This document shows, in pieces, positions 10,966-24,900 of a stretch of DNA of 64,000 nt. The notes under the pieces are model-generated. The model was not told the origin of the DNA, searched no databases, and worked only from the letters and a program-made list of their open reading frames with translations. The translations under genes were made by a program, and so were the position numbers. This DNA comes from Ceratopteris richardii (Eukaryota > Streptophyta > Polypodiopsida > Polypodiales > Pteridaceae), in NCBI GenBank assembly GCA_020310875.1, contig CM035433.1:105779258-105843257 (forward strand), read 5' to 3'. Within the stretch, counting starts at the first letter, position 1. Each line of letters begins with the position of its first letter.

Positions 10966-12930
10966 AAGTCTCTAATGAAGTGATCCTCACCTCAATGTGC
11001 TTGGTCTTTGCATGATAGACCGGATTCTTATCCAAGCAACGACACTCTGACTATCACTAAGAAAATGAGCTACATCTTGAGGTAGACCCATATCACAAGC
11101 AAGACAAGAAAGCCACAATGCTTCCTTACATGCCTCGCTTCTGCAACATACTCTACTTCTGTGGTGGAAAGAGCTTTACATTCATGACGATGATATCTCC
11201 AAGAGAATGCACCTCTAGGAAAATGAAAAATGTACCCTGATGTAGACTTCTGATTGTCTACACAACCAACATAATCAGAATTTGTGTAACCAATAATGGA
11301 TTCCTTTCCTCTACCTAAGCATAGAAACTTATGCTTAGTGCGAGTCAAATATCTCAAAATCATCTTGACCACTTCCGAATGCTTCTTGCCAAGATTAGAC
11401 ATATATCTGCTCACAAATCCCACTGCAAATGCAATGTTTGGTCTCATCGCTACCATAACATACATGAGACTACCAAAAACAAATTGATAAGGAATTTTGG
11501 TCATGAATTCATTTTCCTCATCTGATTTGGGGCAATCATCCTAGCTCAATTTCACATATGTGGGTAAAGATGTACTCAATGCATTTTGACCTTGCATTTG
11601 AACATGTGAAGTACTTTGGATATGTACTCACTTTGAGACAAGTATATGCATCTGTTAATCATATCATGAGTAATATGCATGCCAAGAATATGTTTGGCAT
11701 CCCCGAAATCCTTCATATCAAATGTCTCACTCAACTTCTTTTTGAGAATTGACAAGTCATAAGAGAAATTCTCAATAATCAACATATCGTCGACATAAAG
11801 TATCAAGCATATCAAGCTTCCATTTGAGCATCTCTTTGTGTAGAGACATTGATCCTCATTGCTTTGAGAATAGCCTTAAGACTTCATAAAAGCATCAAAA
11901 TCTTGGTACCATTTTCTAGGGGACTACTTAAGTCCATATATGCTCTTCTTCAACTTACAAACTAGAAATTTTTTGGTAGGAACTAGATAACCCTCTAGTT
12001 GTTCCATATAGATCTCATTTGTAAGATCACCATGCAAGAAAGCAGTTTTCACATCCATTTGGACTAGCTCTAAGTTCTCCATTGTAATGAATCCAAGCAA
12101 CATGCACAAGGTAGTCATCTTGAACACTAAAGAGAACTTTTTTGAAATCAACACCATGTTGTTGCTTAAAAACCTTTGCATGAAGTCATTCTTTGTACTT
12201 TGGAGAAGCACTATTTGATGTGAATTTCAGCTTGTATACCCATTTAAATTGTTCATCTTTCTTGCCCTTTGGAAAAGGTACTATATTCCAAGTACTATTC
12301 TTGTGAATAGAGTCCAACTCACTCTTCATGGCACACTCCCATTTGACATGATCCTCTGTATACATAGCCTCTTTGTAGCAAGAAGGTGCACCAAAATGTG
12401 TTACCATAAAAAAATACAAACCTGTAACATATCTATCATGTGGATGTGAGACATGTGAAGAGCATCTCAATGGTAGTTGAAGATGAACATTTGTAGACTG
12501 ATCAGATTGGACATTCTCTTGAACATCCCTATGCACAACATTTTTATGAATGCTAACTAGAGGACTGGTATCCTCAAACACCACTCTTCTCACTTCAACA
12601 TCCTTAATGGGTTGTTTATGCATCTTAGACTCATTGAAAATGACATCACTACTTCTCATCACTGGCAAGTTTTAGGATCCCATAAGTGATATCCAAATTG
12701 GCCTTCTTGACCATATCCAAGACCCCCCAAAAACTTAAAGATGATCATAATATGGTGGCTTCCCTTTCCAGAACTCTTGTGCCACTTTGACATCTTTGGT
12801 AGTACTAGGTGAAAGGTTAATAACATGAATTGCAATCAATACTTCTTCTACCCAAAAGCTTTGTGAAAGGTTTTCATGATGCAGCATAGAAACTACTTGT
12901 GAATTCCATCTTTGCATCTCCAGCCCTCAC
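10966..12930 (-). mobile_element. Ty1/copia fragment Copia-4, broken
   Basis: On the minus strand, from high to low coordinates: the end of a copia integrase (about 12930-12735), reverse transcriptase (about 12670-11570, with ILYVDDML and QMDVKTAFLHGDL) and RNase H (about 11510-10970, with SLMYVMVAMRPNIAFAVG and the TSGY motif). LTRs and gag are not visible. It is broken, with about six breaks. Its sequence differs from Copia-1/2 and Copia-3, so it is a separate family. It sits head to head against the truncated LTR of Copia-1. Confidence 0.85.
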
Positions 12931-15367
12931 TTTCTTTGACTTTAAATCTCAAACATAACGTACCTAATATCAAAATGTACTCAAAGTTTCACTATAGAGT
13001 GCAGGAATGCAACTTTACTTTGAAGTATCATATCGGTGATACTTTTCTTCTCACCTTAAACAATTTTCATCCTTGAAAACTATAGGCTTTAAGGAAATTT
13101 TTGCTCACCTAATTTCCTAAATCCAACTTGAGCTTTATTAGTGCTCATTTATCATTTCTTCCAAAATGAATGAACAAATTGTCTAATACTGTTGAAGTTC
13201 TTAAGGCTTTTGAGCTTCATGTCAACTTTCATAATTATAAAAGGCTAACCCATCAATGTGTCCAGGGTCTCATATAGGATTTAATTTCTCTTTTGGATAT
13301 TTTCAATCCAAATTATGAATAGGACCGTTTGTGGTTTAATAAGAAGAGAAACTTGTTTGACTTAAAGCTTAAGTTCTTGGCCTGGTTGATTAGGCTTGCC
13401 ATGGGCTTTATTGAACTTGGGGGTCCAAAAATGTGACTCAGAGCTTAAGTTTTTTCTATGCGTTTTAAGATTTGTTGCCTTTTGGATTAAGCCAAAACAT
13501 AAAAAGAACAAAATTATAATGGTTATTGATCCAAATTAGCAAGCGTTAGGCTTGGTATCAAATATATGTATGGAAAAACAGAGTAGTAAATGGTGAATAT
13601 ACCATAGATTGTTATGCTTTTTGACTTTGTATCAAGAAGTCATTTCCTGTTTTAACCTTAAAATTTAATGAAATTAATATCTTTCTTGTCCCATAAGACC
13701 AGGAATACATAATATTATTATGCATACCTAATGTATGCCAAAAAAATATACGCTTAGTATGAATAAGGCCTGAAGATTGAACTTGTTTTTTTTTTTTCTA
13801 AAACGAAGTTCAATCGTAGCCTACTCTCCCATGCATGAATTAATAAAAGAACAATTATACAATGAATGGGCTTAGTGGCCTTGAGATCCCCTATATGCAT
13901 GCATGGAATTCACACTTGAAACTCCAGTTAATACATGAATTTATACTTGACATATGCTTGTGATTTCCATTCTTGTTCATGCCATGCTATGATTGACATT
14001 TTATACCCATTCTCTTGGATCTTTATGAGATGAGTCCATTCATGATAGTGTAAAATCTTATTCTATTTATGTATGCCTTAAGTGAATCGCTTAAATGAGT
14101 AAACTCATGCATTTTTAGATGTGCATATGAAACATAATCTAGCATGTTAAACAAAGTAAACATAAATGAACAAGAATGAAAATGGTAATTATCCCTATTT
14201 TAGTTTCTTCCATCCTTTGATCCCTTGCATGATGATGCTTATCTTGCTTTTATATGTCGATGTTGAAAGGTTGGGACATTCAATCTCTTCTAATTTGAAC
14301 ATCCTTCCTTGGGCATTTGGGTACTCTATTGCAAAATTTATAGGAATGCCTAAATGCATACTTGCATAAATATATGGAACCCTTTTATGCTTACCATTTC
14401 GATTATAAGATGAGTCCCATGCATGTTGATCTTTAGATGAGCACTCCCTGAGTCCATGATGATGAGAATACTCCATGGACAATAAATAATGAATACTTTG
14501 CATCGTATGATATATCAAGTGCATGAAAAATTTCAAATATATGCAAAATAAAGAGAAAGTACTGTACTTAAATCAATTCTTCAATATTTTTCATTGTTGA
14601 GATTGAAGATAATCGAACCTTTTTCATTCCTTAGTTGAGCTCCAAGACTTCTAATTTGCCTCCATTTTCTATTTTTCTTCTTAGCTTATGTGGGAAAAAG
14701 TAACCTTGTTTTTGGAATTTTATCTTTGCTAAAGTTTTTTAAGTAAAAATCTTTGGTTTTTTTTTTCGCTTTAAAGCTTTATGTGAAAAGCTTCAGAGTA
14801 TTACACAAGAAAGTTTAGGATTTGGCTTTAAGGTTTAAGCCAATAGCTTCAAAAGCTATTAAAATATAAGGGTTATAAAGGATAGAACGGAGAATGTACT
14901 CCGCTGAAGGAAAATAGGAGGAAAAAGGATGCTTTCACTCTCTCTCCATACTTGTGTGACTCTTAATGAGATCATCCATCTATTGTATAGAGAGAAGTGA
15001 AGTAAAATTGATGGACAAAGAGGGAGAAAAGTCACATGCATGCTCATGACTCACAAAATCCATATGCAAAATAGAAAATCTATAGTTTCTCCTTACCATT
15101 CTTGTGAAGAAGAAGTAGGAGGCATTTCTTCCCATATCCATCCTTAAGAATGCACGTTGGCATTCTTCTTGATTTTTAGTTGGATGATGACTTATCCCAC
15201 ATAGCCTCACAAGTCAGGTACAAGAATCTTGTTAAGGCACAATCCATGCAATTTCTATCCATCAGAGAACAAAAGGGAGAGCATCACCACACCCCTTAGC
15301 GAGGAGTTGTATAGGGACCTTCGAGAGGTTAAGCTAGGAGATTCTAGCTCATTAGGGCATAGATACT
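12931..15367. other. AT-rich stretch without recognisable genes
   Basis: I find no convincing coding region, RNA gene or LTR ends in these 2.4 kb. The base composition is AT-rich with short T-runs (near 13785 and 14755) and scattered ATGCATG words. The longest readings lack recognisable domains. It may be old intergenic DNA or the decayed flank of Copia-4. Confidence 0.5.
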
Positions 15368-15600
15368 TGTTGATATATTTAGATAGTGATGTGTGTTTTC
15401 ACACACTAGGACTGTCAGGGCACTTTTTTCTCTCTGTAGGATGTTTTTTGCACTTGGATTGTATATATGCATATTGCCCTAATGGGTAATTTATCTTTGT
15501 ACATTCTAGTGGTAATACATTCAGTATTGTGTGTTATACTCCAAGATTCTTCTTCTTCCTTGTGTTGTTCGCGTGCTTTCACAGACCTTGAACTCCAACA
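15368..15600 (+). repeat. 5' LTR of Copia-2
   Basis: It runs from TGTTGATATA to GAACTCCAACA, 233 bp, with matching inverted ends TGTTG/CAACA. The start matches the 3' LTR remnant of Copia-1. A primer site follows directly. Confidence 0.85.
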
Positions 15601-15603
15601 ATT

Positions 15604-15614
15604 TGTATCAGAGC
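15604..15614 (+). other. Primer-binding site of Copia-2 (initiator tRNA-Met type)
   Basis: TGTATCAGAGC three bases after the LTR closely resembles TGGTATCAGAGC, the copy of the 3' end of plant initiator tRNA-Met used by most Ty1/copia elements. Confidence 0.75.
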
Positions 15615-18600
15615 AGGTCGCCGCTTCATCTAGGGTGTCATCATCACCTCTCCGATCACAGTCTGAGAATCACACAAAATTTGGTGAGTATGGGATTTGT
15701 TTTATGGTGCAAAAAATGCGATCTATCGTGTTTCGGCCTTTGAACGCACTATCAGAGTGCTTGTGTAGGCTATTTTGTCTTTTTGTGCCAAAAAAATATA
15801 TAGTTTTTGGTTCGCCAATATAAGCATCTCAAAGTCTACTACAGGTTTAGTAGAAGTCGACAGGATAGTTCTGTTCAACTTTTTGAGATACATCCAATTT
15901 TTTGCATCAATTTTTTACAGTCTGCACAAGTTGGTTGCAAAAGGACTATGGAATATTGTGCAGGGTGTTGAAAAATGTCCTCTTACACCTGCAAATACAA
16001 GTATTGAAGTTGATATAGATGATAACGAGGATAATGATATTCTCCATGTTCCTATTCATGCTACATTTCCTGCTGCTATACTAGGCAAGGAATGATGCTC
16101 GTGTTGCTTATCTCTAAAAACAGTTGGAGTGAGCACATGAATGAAGGTATTCAATGGATAGTTTTCTAACAAAGATCAAAGATTTGAAAGAACAATTGAT
16201 TTCTGCTGATGAAGTCTTGCTTGATAGTTCACTTGTGCATATTGTTCTGAATGGTCTTCTTGATTCATATTAGAGCTTTGCTTCTACTCTTCCTTTGATG
16301 ATGAGGGGCAATCCAAATGCCTTAACATTTGAGGAATTAATCTCTATTCTATTGTAGGAAGATCAATCTAGGTAGAATAGGTCCATTATGCGTGTTGCAA
16401 ATCAAGCTTTCCTGGCTAGTCAGAAGGGAAAAGCTAAATGGAGCTCTTCTACTAGTAAGAAAAAATCTACTAATTCTGCATAATCGAAGAAGGAAGACAG
16501 AGAAGAGAAGAAAACAGGAAAAACAAAAATTTTTTTGTAAGTACTTTTAAGCAAATGATCATGTCATAGATAATTGTCCAAAACTCGCTGCAAAAGAGGC
16601 TAGAATGGTTGTTGCGGAGGCCTCTACAATGAAAACAGAGTCTGCTAATCTAGTGCAGAATGAAGAATGCATTTATTACTGTTTGTAGTTTGACCCATCC
16701 TATCTTGAACAATGTATGTCTGCAGCAGACTCAGATGTTTGGTACCTTGATAGTGGGGTAACCAAACATATTACCTCGCAGTGCAACTTCTTCACTTCAC
16801 TAGAGCCTGCCCCTACAGGGAATACTATCACATGCACCAACAAATCCTCTTGTCCTATCATGGGAGTTGGTAAGATCATTCTGACTACTACTGGTGGTCT
16901 TTTCACATTATCAGATGCTCTTTTTGTGTCAAGGATAAAGAAGAATCCGTTATTAGTTTCAGCTTTAGCCAAGATTGGCTTGGTTGTGAAATTCGTTGAT
17001 GATAGATGTACAGTTCATGATATGTCAAATGGTGACGTGATTATTGCTTTTGGAATTTTATGTCCTGGGCTATATAAGCTCATAGACTATGAAAAATCTC
17101 TAAGTGATTCAGCATGTACAGTACATGATTTTCAGGCTAATCAGATGCAAAGCTTTGGCATGCACACTTTGGTCATCTGAATTTTGCTAGTTTGCTACGC
17201 ATGCAGAAATCTGAAATGGTGTCCTATTTGCACAAACTTGAGGCACCCAATAAACATGTTTGTGAAGGCTGTATTTTTGGGAAAATGAAACAGTCATCCT
17301 TCCCAAAAGATGGTTCAGTTCAAGCTACTAAAAAATTACAGCTTGTACATAGAAATGTCTATGGTCCTATGCAAACACCTTCTATTGGAAATTATCTTTA
17401 CTTCATGAATTTCATTGATGATTTTTCCAGGCATGCATGGGTATATCCATTGAAAGCAAAGTCTGAAGTCTTTATGTGCTTCAAATAGTTTTTGGTTTAG
17501 GCTAAAAATCTGTCAGCATGTAAAATAGGCACCCTCCATTTTGCTCGAGGGGGGGAATATATGTCTTCGAACTTTAATGCAATTTTGCTAAACATGGCAT
17601 AAAACATCAGTGTAGAGGGTTGTATACACCTAAACAGAATGGAGTTGCTGAACAAAAGAATAGGTCACTCATGGAGATGGGGAGGTGTATGGTCAAGAGT
17701 TAAGCTTTACCACATAGTTTCTAGCTTGAGGCTGTCATGTGTGCAGCATATGTACTTAACATGTGTCCCACTAAAGCATTGCAGTCTATCACTCCATATG
17801 AGGCTTGGCATGGTCGCAAGCCATCTCTTGCTCACCTGCACATTTTTTATTGTTTGGCATATGCATTAGTGCCTTAACAATAACACAAGAAATTGGATGA
17901 TAAAGTAGTGAAATGTATTTTTGTTGGGTATAGTTATGAAAAGTAGTAAGTCTATCATCTGTATCATCCATAGACTAAACACATTTTGGTTAGCCGTGAT
18001 GTTGTTTTTGTGGAAGATGCTATTCAACCACTACTTTCATGTACTAAGGAGAGATCTATTAGCTCCAAAGACATGCATGATACTTTCCTGCCTCTTTTTA
18101 CAGGTGGATAGTCTAGTGCTCGTCCTAATGAGGCAACTTCTCAACCTTTATAGGTTTCATGTGATGATGTAGAACATTCCATTTTTTATGTAGATTTATA
18201 TGATGCACTTGTTGATGAGAGAGCTGATATTGAGGAGACAAAAACTATGCCGAAATGGTTGGTGCAAACTTTGCATGAGAACAAATTAGATGCACCTTTG
18301 TCATATCATACTCGTTCAGGCTCTCATAGTGCCTCTTTTGCATCAGATTGCTATGCTATGGATACCTCTAGTCTCTATGATGAGAATGAGCCTGTTTTGT
18401 TTGATGAAACACAAAATTTAGAATATTGGATGGCTACTATGCAATCTAAATATGATGCTATAATGAAAAATGGTACCTGTTCTTTATGTGAATTGCCTCC
18501 TTGCAAGAAGGCCATTGGCACTAAGTGGGTATACAAGCTTAAGTGTATGCATGATGGAACATTTGACAAGTATAAGCGTAGGCTTGTTTCAAAGGGTTAT

Positions 18601-18915
18601 GCTTAGGAAAGAGGCATTGAGTTTGATGAGACCTTTGCTCCTACTTGCCAAATGACTACTGTTCATAGCATTTCTGCTGCAGCTCATCATGGTTGTAATG
18701 TACATTGATATTAAAACTTCATTTATGAATGGTGATCTGCATAAAGAAGTGTATGTTTTTTAGCCCCATGGCTTTGTGCAGAAAGGGCATGAAAACCAGG
18801 TGTGCAAGTTAAAGAAGGCATTATATGGTTTAAAGTAAGCACCACGTGCTTGGTATGAAAAGATACATGCCTATCTAATTGCACATGGTTTTGAGAATAT
18901 TCCAACTGAGAGCAC

Positions 18916-19396
18916 TGTTAAACGCGCGTTGCCATCACAGACGCGTTTAAACTCTTTCGGGTTCTTGGGAGTGGTAGGGGTCTGCTAATCAAAGGCCCTA
19001 TAACTTAATTTTCCCAATTAACGTATTTACGTCGTGGTACGTTAACACTCAAAACTCTGCATACAAATTACTATCAATCCTCTGGTTCATTCTCTCACAA
19101 ACTTACTGTTCGTAATCAGGTTAATACTTTCTCAGTACGTAGCGTCGAGGTTACTCAATTCCGTAACACAGACTTCATTACCGTAACTTAATGGAGCTGG
19201 ACTAACCGCAAGTTAATGTAATCAAACAAAGACGAGAAAAAGACAGTACTACTCAGATTTCTCAACACTACCCCACGGCAACTTCACAGAATGCAATCGC
19301 CCAGACAGACAGTCTGGCGATTCTCCTGATCGTCCCCGGAGTGTCCTTTCATTGCTTTATAAGTAGTTACAACTCTTCGCAACGACCTTTCAGTTC
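18916..19396 (-). repeat. 3' LTR of element C
   Basis: On the plus strand it runs from TGTTAAACGCGCG to TTCAGTTCA, about 481 bp. It is the partner of 27793-28272. Just outside it, near 19390-19440, a 26-base stretch is tandemly repeated, which blurs the exact inner end. I see no clear polypurine tract there. Confidence 0.88.
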
Positions 19397-19415
19397 ATGC
19401 GGAATATGAAACCTT

Positions 19416-21668
19416 TCAATTCATGCGGGATATGAAAATACAAGAATTATGAAAATACAAAGTGCCAATCCAGCGGCTTACACTGGCACGCACGGTGGAC
19501 TTGAACCCGCAATGGAATAAAATCGAGGGCTTATCTACTATACCCTGTAGATACATGGTTCTAGCTAATTTAAATGTTCTAGCAATTTTCTGCTTCAGGA
19601 TATCCAACATTTTCTTTAAAGTGTCTGGTTCGACTAATTGGGCGTCAGTACAAACAGAGCTTGCTGCAATTACTTGTGTCATCAAAATGTCAACTTGTGT
19701 CTGCAAAAATGCTTCTTGTAAATAAAAATCGTTCGCCAGGGCTGCATCATGGCTCAATTTCATGTCTTCGATCCGTTTATCTATTCGGGATAGATGTTCT
19801 GCTTGAGCACCCAACTATTTCTCTCTTCTCTCCAATTCCTGAGCCTGATATTGAATTGTCCAGTAATATGCATCTCTTTCTTTTCTTATCCCTGTTATCT
19901 CCTTCTGCAATTGATTGGTTGAATTCATCTGAGGTTTAAGAGCAGAATTTGCTTCAAACAAGTTGGCATTTGCTCTCTGGAGTTCTTCATTAGTCCGCTT
20001 AGCTAAATCTTCCATTTCGTGTCCTTGCTGTACAACTTCATCTAGTTGAACTCGCGTTTCTTCCAATAAATTCCCGAGCGCTATACGAGCATCTTCTTTA
20101 TCCTGGACTAACTGTTTTAACTAGAGAATCTCTGCATCAGCCGCACTTAATAAATCATCTTTGTCTCTTAGTTCAGCCAACGCAGCATCTCTTTGGCTGA
20201 TCAATGATTCCTGTTTGGCAAGTTTAGCCTGGAGTTGTTGAATCTGTACATGCAGAGCATGATTTTCTGCCTTTACTACATCTAGCTCTTCTTGTAATGG
20301 GGTAATATCTGCTTCTAGTACATCCACTTTCCATTGTAATTCATGTCGGATATTGTCAGTAACTTCCTTCATCTGCTTTGGTAGTTGCTGCGACAGTTGG
20401 ATCAACATCTGACCCATGGATGCTAACTCAGTAAACATAGGAATCGGAGGAAACAAGATAGGAGGAAGTGGTTGGGATGAAGAAGTTGACAAGAGGTGAT
20501 GGGAAGAGGGTGGAGAATAAGAAGTAGCAGGTTCTTCAGGAATAATGGGTGAAACAGGAACAATGGGCTTAATCGGAGGCATTGGTGGAGGATTAGTCAT
20601 AAGCGTGTTGGGTACCAACACTATTCCAGCAGGTTGCTGCGTAGTCACTTTAGTCCGGTCTATTACAACATCGACCAAGGTAATTATTTCTTTTATTACC
20701 TCTACAACAATGACTTGCACATCTTCTGGAATCGATTGCTGAGAATCCGCCCGAGAAGAGGTTTCTTTTGAATCAGCAGTGGACGCACTGTGCTCCTGTT
20801 GCCGGATGGGAGAAGACTGAGTAGATGAATCAAGGTGAATTGAGGTGGCAGTGTCGTGGAAAATTTCTTCTTCATTTCTTTCTTCTTCATTTCTAGCGGC
20901 GGAACCTTGCACTTGACTCTCCGAAGGGCTTATCTGTCTACGTTTCTGGCGAAGGAGTTGGAAGAGATCTTCATCATCATCTTCTTCATCCTCGAGCACT
21001 TGAACAGATTCCTCATGGAACAATATTGGAGTGTTTGGAGGCGGTTGCGCTGCTTGGAGGGCCGGAAACAAAAAAGTAAGGATGTGCGGAAGACGAGAAC
21101 GCGACAGATCTCCTTTGTTAACATGCTTAATGACCGTAACGCATTCACGGTGAATGTGCCAGAAATAGAACGAGGCAAAATTAACATGCTCACAGGAAGC
21201 CATGTCAATCATCGAATAAAATGGGCGAGAAATCCCATAGGTACGTTTCTACAGGTTTAGTATGGCAACCAAAAATTGCAAGGCTGTTCGTTTAGGGTCA
21301 GGGCGACACAAGATAGCGTACTCATTCGATGAGTACCTTTGGAACAATTCAACCATAGTGGCTATCGGAAGGTTAGGACCATTCTCTCGTCCTTCCAGAG
21401 AGAGTCGGAAAGCTGTAGCAAATGTCTGTAAGGTGATTACTACACGAGATGGAAAACATGTAATTGGCCAACTGTATTCTGTAGCAGGAGTAGCGGCAAT
21501 TGTAGCAATAATTTGTGCGTAATACAGATGACACTCCACTGAATGCCAAGGCAATTCAGCGAAGTTTGACAAACCTCGGATACGCAAGAACTCACTCACG
21601 TCGTGAGGGAGTCCATCACGGAAGGCAACGAAATTAGCCAACGCTTCCATGATGCATACGCAAAGCAC
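19416..21668 (-). pseudogene. 3' accessory region of element C, coiled-coil protein, broken
   Basis: Between integrase and 3' LTR lies a coding region that is not part of standard gag-pol. From its 5' end it shows a helical N-domain (about 21668-20990, with a FAELPWHSVECHLYYAQII-like stretch and RLPHILTFLFPAL), an acidic Ser/Gln-rich linker (about 20990-20700), a Pro-rich stretch (about 20640-20440) and a coiled coil (about 20400-19800) with many Gln/Glu/Ala heptads. It is broken, with about three breaks. The order (helical domain, low-complexity linker, coiled coil) recalls ORF2 of the A lineage, but I see no clear motif match. Function unknown. Confidence 0.6.
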
Positions 21669-21979
21669 AAGGTCACGAATACACAGTAATCACAGAAAAT
21701 ACAAAACACACAAAGCACACAGACACAATAGCGATTAACAGCGAAAAGAAGAAGATTAAGTAGATACTCGGCAACGGGAGGCGATCAAAATTGCTAATCA
21801 TCGCGCGATGTTGAGATGATAACCTTCATAACTATGGCGTGCATGCATGTGCAGAATCGATAATGCAGGGCGGTTGTTGACCATAATTAGATATCAAAAT
21901 GAGGATATTTATAGGCTTATTCAACTAACACGCAAAAATAAAAAGAAAGTAAATAACATGCGGAAAAATGAAGAACACG

Positions 21980-24900
21980 TCAGCGAGAATCAGGTGCTTG
22001 ATGATACGGCCGCAACTTTGAACCATTGATCACTTTAGGAAGAGGAATTCCTATCAAAGTAGTCAACCGAAAAGTAGCTGGGCCCACTTGTTCACTAATC
22101 CGGTGAGGACCAAACCACCGTAATTTGAATTTTCCAGCCGCACGATTTGATTTAGCATTATAAAATAACACAAGCTGTCCCACCAAAAAAACTGGAGTTT
22201 TGAGATATCTATCATGGGTACGAGCTTGCTGCAACTGAACTTCTTGAAGAACTAGTAAACTCTCCCAGCGATGTTCATCCAAGTTTCTGACTGCTTCCAA
22301 TCAAAATGGCAAAGAGTCTTCAGGTAACAGTTTCTGAGTGATAGCCACGCGTAAACTGGGCACTACAATTTCCATTGGCGCGATTGCTTCCAGCCCATAA
22401 GCCAACTTGAAAGGATTCAGACCGGTTGCTACTTTATATGTAGTTCGGTATGCCCATAATACTGCAGGTAGTAACTGATCCCATCTTTTTGGTGATTCCA
22501 CAACCACTTTGCGTAGCATAGTTAACAAGGTCTTATTAGTGCTTTCCGCCAATCCATTGGCACGAGGATAGTACGGTGAACTGAATTTATGTAGAATCTA
22601 AAAAGAGTGTGTAAGCACTCGCATTAAATTGTTAACAAAGTGTGTTCCTTGATCTATCACAAGTTCCAGAGGTAATCCATAGCGTGGGAATACGTCCTTC
22701 ATCAGGCGTTTTGCTACCAAAACAGTTGTAGTAGACCTTAAGGCCCAAGCTTCTGCCCATCTGGTAGCATAATCTGTGTAGGTCAGATTGTAGCGATTGT
22801 TGCTAAGGACTGCTGGAGGTGTGATTGGTCCAATAAAATCAAGACCCCATTTCTGAAAAGGTTCCAAAGGTAATATAGGTTGTAGAGGGAAGAAGTGGCG
22901 TTGTAAAGGCTTCCCAGATCACTGACAAGTGTCACATTGCTGCACAAACTGAGTCACATCTTTGTACATAGTAGGCCACCAGAGCCCACTTTGCAGAATT
23001 TTTCGGTGCGTTAAATCTGTTGCAAAATGTCCACCGGAAGGTATTGAATGTGCCATAGCAATAACCGATTTTACTTCATGTGGAGGAATATAACGAAGCA
23101 AGACACCAGTATGATCCATGTAGTACAATTATCCGACAATCAACCAGAATCTGTGACTGTAAACTGCAATTTTTCGCCTCATCGCAGGAGAAGTTTGAGG
23201 GGGAAGACATCCATCAGTGAGGAAGGTTAATAACTGATCATAGTAGGTAAGTTTCTCAGGAGGTTTTGCAGATTCGTCACTAGTTTTTTCAGTAATATAA
23301 ATTGCTGGTGTGGTGTCATCAATGCCCACCGGAGCTTCATCGGAATCTAATCGAGAGAGGAAATTTGCTAATGCATGTGCAGTGACGGGTCGATGAATCA
23401 CTTCATAATCGAACTCTTGTAACAATAGAACCCAACGCGCTAAGCGACCATCTAAATGCTGTTGTCGGACCAGGTACACCAGCGCAACATGATCTACATG
23501 AAAGGTGAATTTTTGGCCTAACAAATAATGCCGGAATTTCTTTACAGAATACACCAAACCGAGGCATTCTCTTTCAGTGACTGAATAATTCCTTTCAGCA
23601 GGAGCGAGGCGACGACTTGCATAGTAGATAGGTCAGAACCATTTATCAGTTTCTTGCATTAAAACACTTCCAATTGCTATGTCTGAGGCATCGACGAAGA
23701 CGTGGAACAGGCGTTCCCAATCTGGGGTTTGCAAAATTGGGGCCTAAGTCAATAATTCTTTTAAACGATCAAAGGCAGTTTGACATTCTGGAGTCCATTC
23801 AAACTGTCGTGGAGTGCTTGTCATGAGTCGATTAAGTGGTGTGGCGAGATGAGCTAACCACCGTAAATGGTGACCATGCCACCGGATTTGACCTAGGAAG
23901 CGCATCACTTCTTTTGGTGTGGTAGGCACAGGTGCTTCCAACACAGTTGCAACGTTGTCTGGATCAACTTGTATGCCTTGTGCAGAAATAATATGGCCAA
24001 GGAGTTTACCACATGAAACCGCAAAGACAGATTTAGTCGGGTTCAAGCAGAGTCGGTATTCACGGCATTTCTCAAAACAACACCGTAAATGATACAGGTG
24101 TGCCACAATCCTACCGAATAAAGAAAAGTCATCTAGGTATACTTGCATAAAAGAGGTGAGGTAGGGTGAAAAAATTTCTTGCATACAACGCTGAAAGGTG
24201 CTAGGAGCGTTTCTTAACCCAAACCACATGACTGTACAAGCATAAACACCCCAATTCGTAATAAACGCTGTTTTCGGTATATCGTGCTCAGCCATTCGGA
24301 CCTGGTTATAACCACTATAACCATCGAGAAATGAATACATCTCATGTCCAACCACTCTGTCTAGCATTGTGTCAAGGAATGGAAGAGGAAATGGATCAGG
24401 TACCGTGGTTGCATTCAATTTCTGGTAATCTACACATATTCGGAGCTGCTTGTTTTTCTTTGGTACGATCATGATTGGGGAGATCCATTCAGCGTGCTCA
24501 ATGGGTACAATGAATCCTACCTTTAATAGGCGATCGAGTTCTGCTTTGACGTGTGCTGCATAGTTGGGATTCATTCGATAACTGGGTTGTTTAATTGGCT
24601 TTGCTTCTAGTTTAAGCACGACTCGATGTTGATAGATGCGAGGATCCAGACCCTTCATATCGTGGTAATCCCAGGCAAAAACATCAGAAAACTCACGCAA
24701 GAATCTGATCAAATCTTCTTGAAATTCCTCAGACAATCCAGCCTTCATCTTAACATGACACGAGTTACTTTCATTACCCAAATTATAGGTGACTAATTGG
24801 TCTTCCGAGACATAGAATTGATGAGGTTTCACCGGATCGTAAGCTGAGTGTAAAAGGTGATGAAGAGTGGCTTTATCCATAGCATTAGTATCATCTGTAT

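Larger units (their letters stand above)
15368..18915 (+). mobile_element. Ty1/copia element Copia-2, 5' portion, broken
   Basis: It begins with a 233-bp LTR and an initiator-Met-type primer site, followed by a leader and gag (about 16100-16580). Protease and pre-integrase lie at 16716-17250, integrase at 17250-18030, and the start of reverse transcriptase at 18250-18915, where element C cuts it off. It is broken, with about a dozen breaks. It is a close relative of Copia-1. Its missing 3' part does not reappear on the far side of element C, so more than a simple insertion took place. Confidence 0.87.

Noticed and set aside
14195-14536. Minus-strand reading of 113 residues
   Set aside because: No recognisable domain, AT-rich composition and no support from neighbours.
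19480-19505. GGTTCAAGTCC on the minus strand, like a tRNA T-arm or SINE B box
   Set aside because: The T-stem does not pair fully and no A box or cloverleaf is found nearby; it lies at the 3' end of the element C accessory region.
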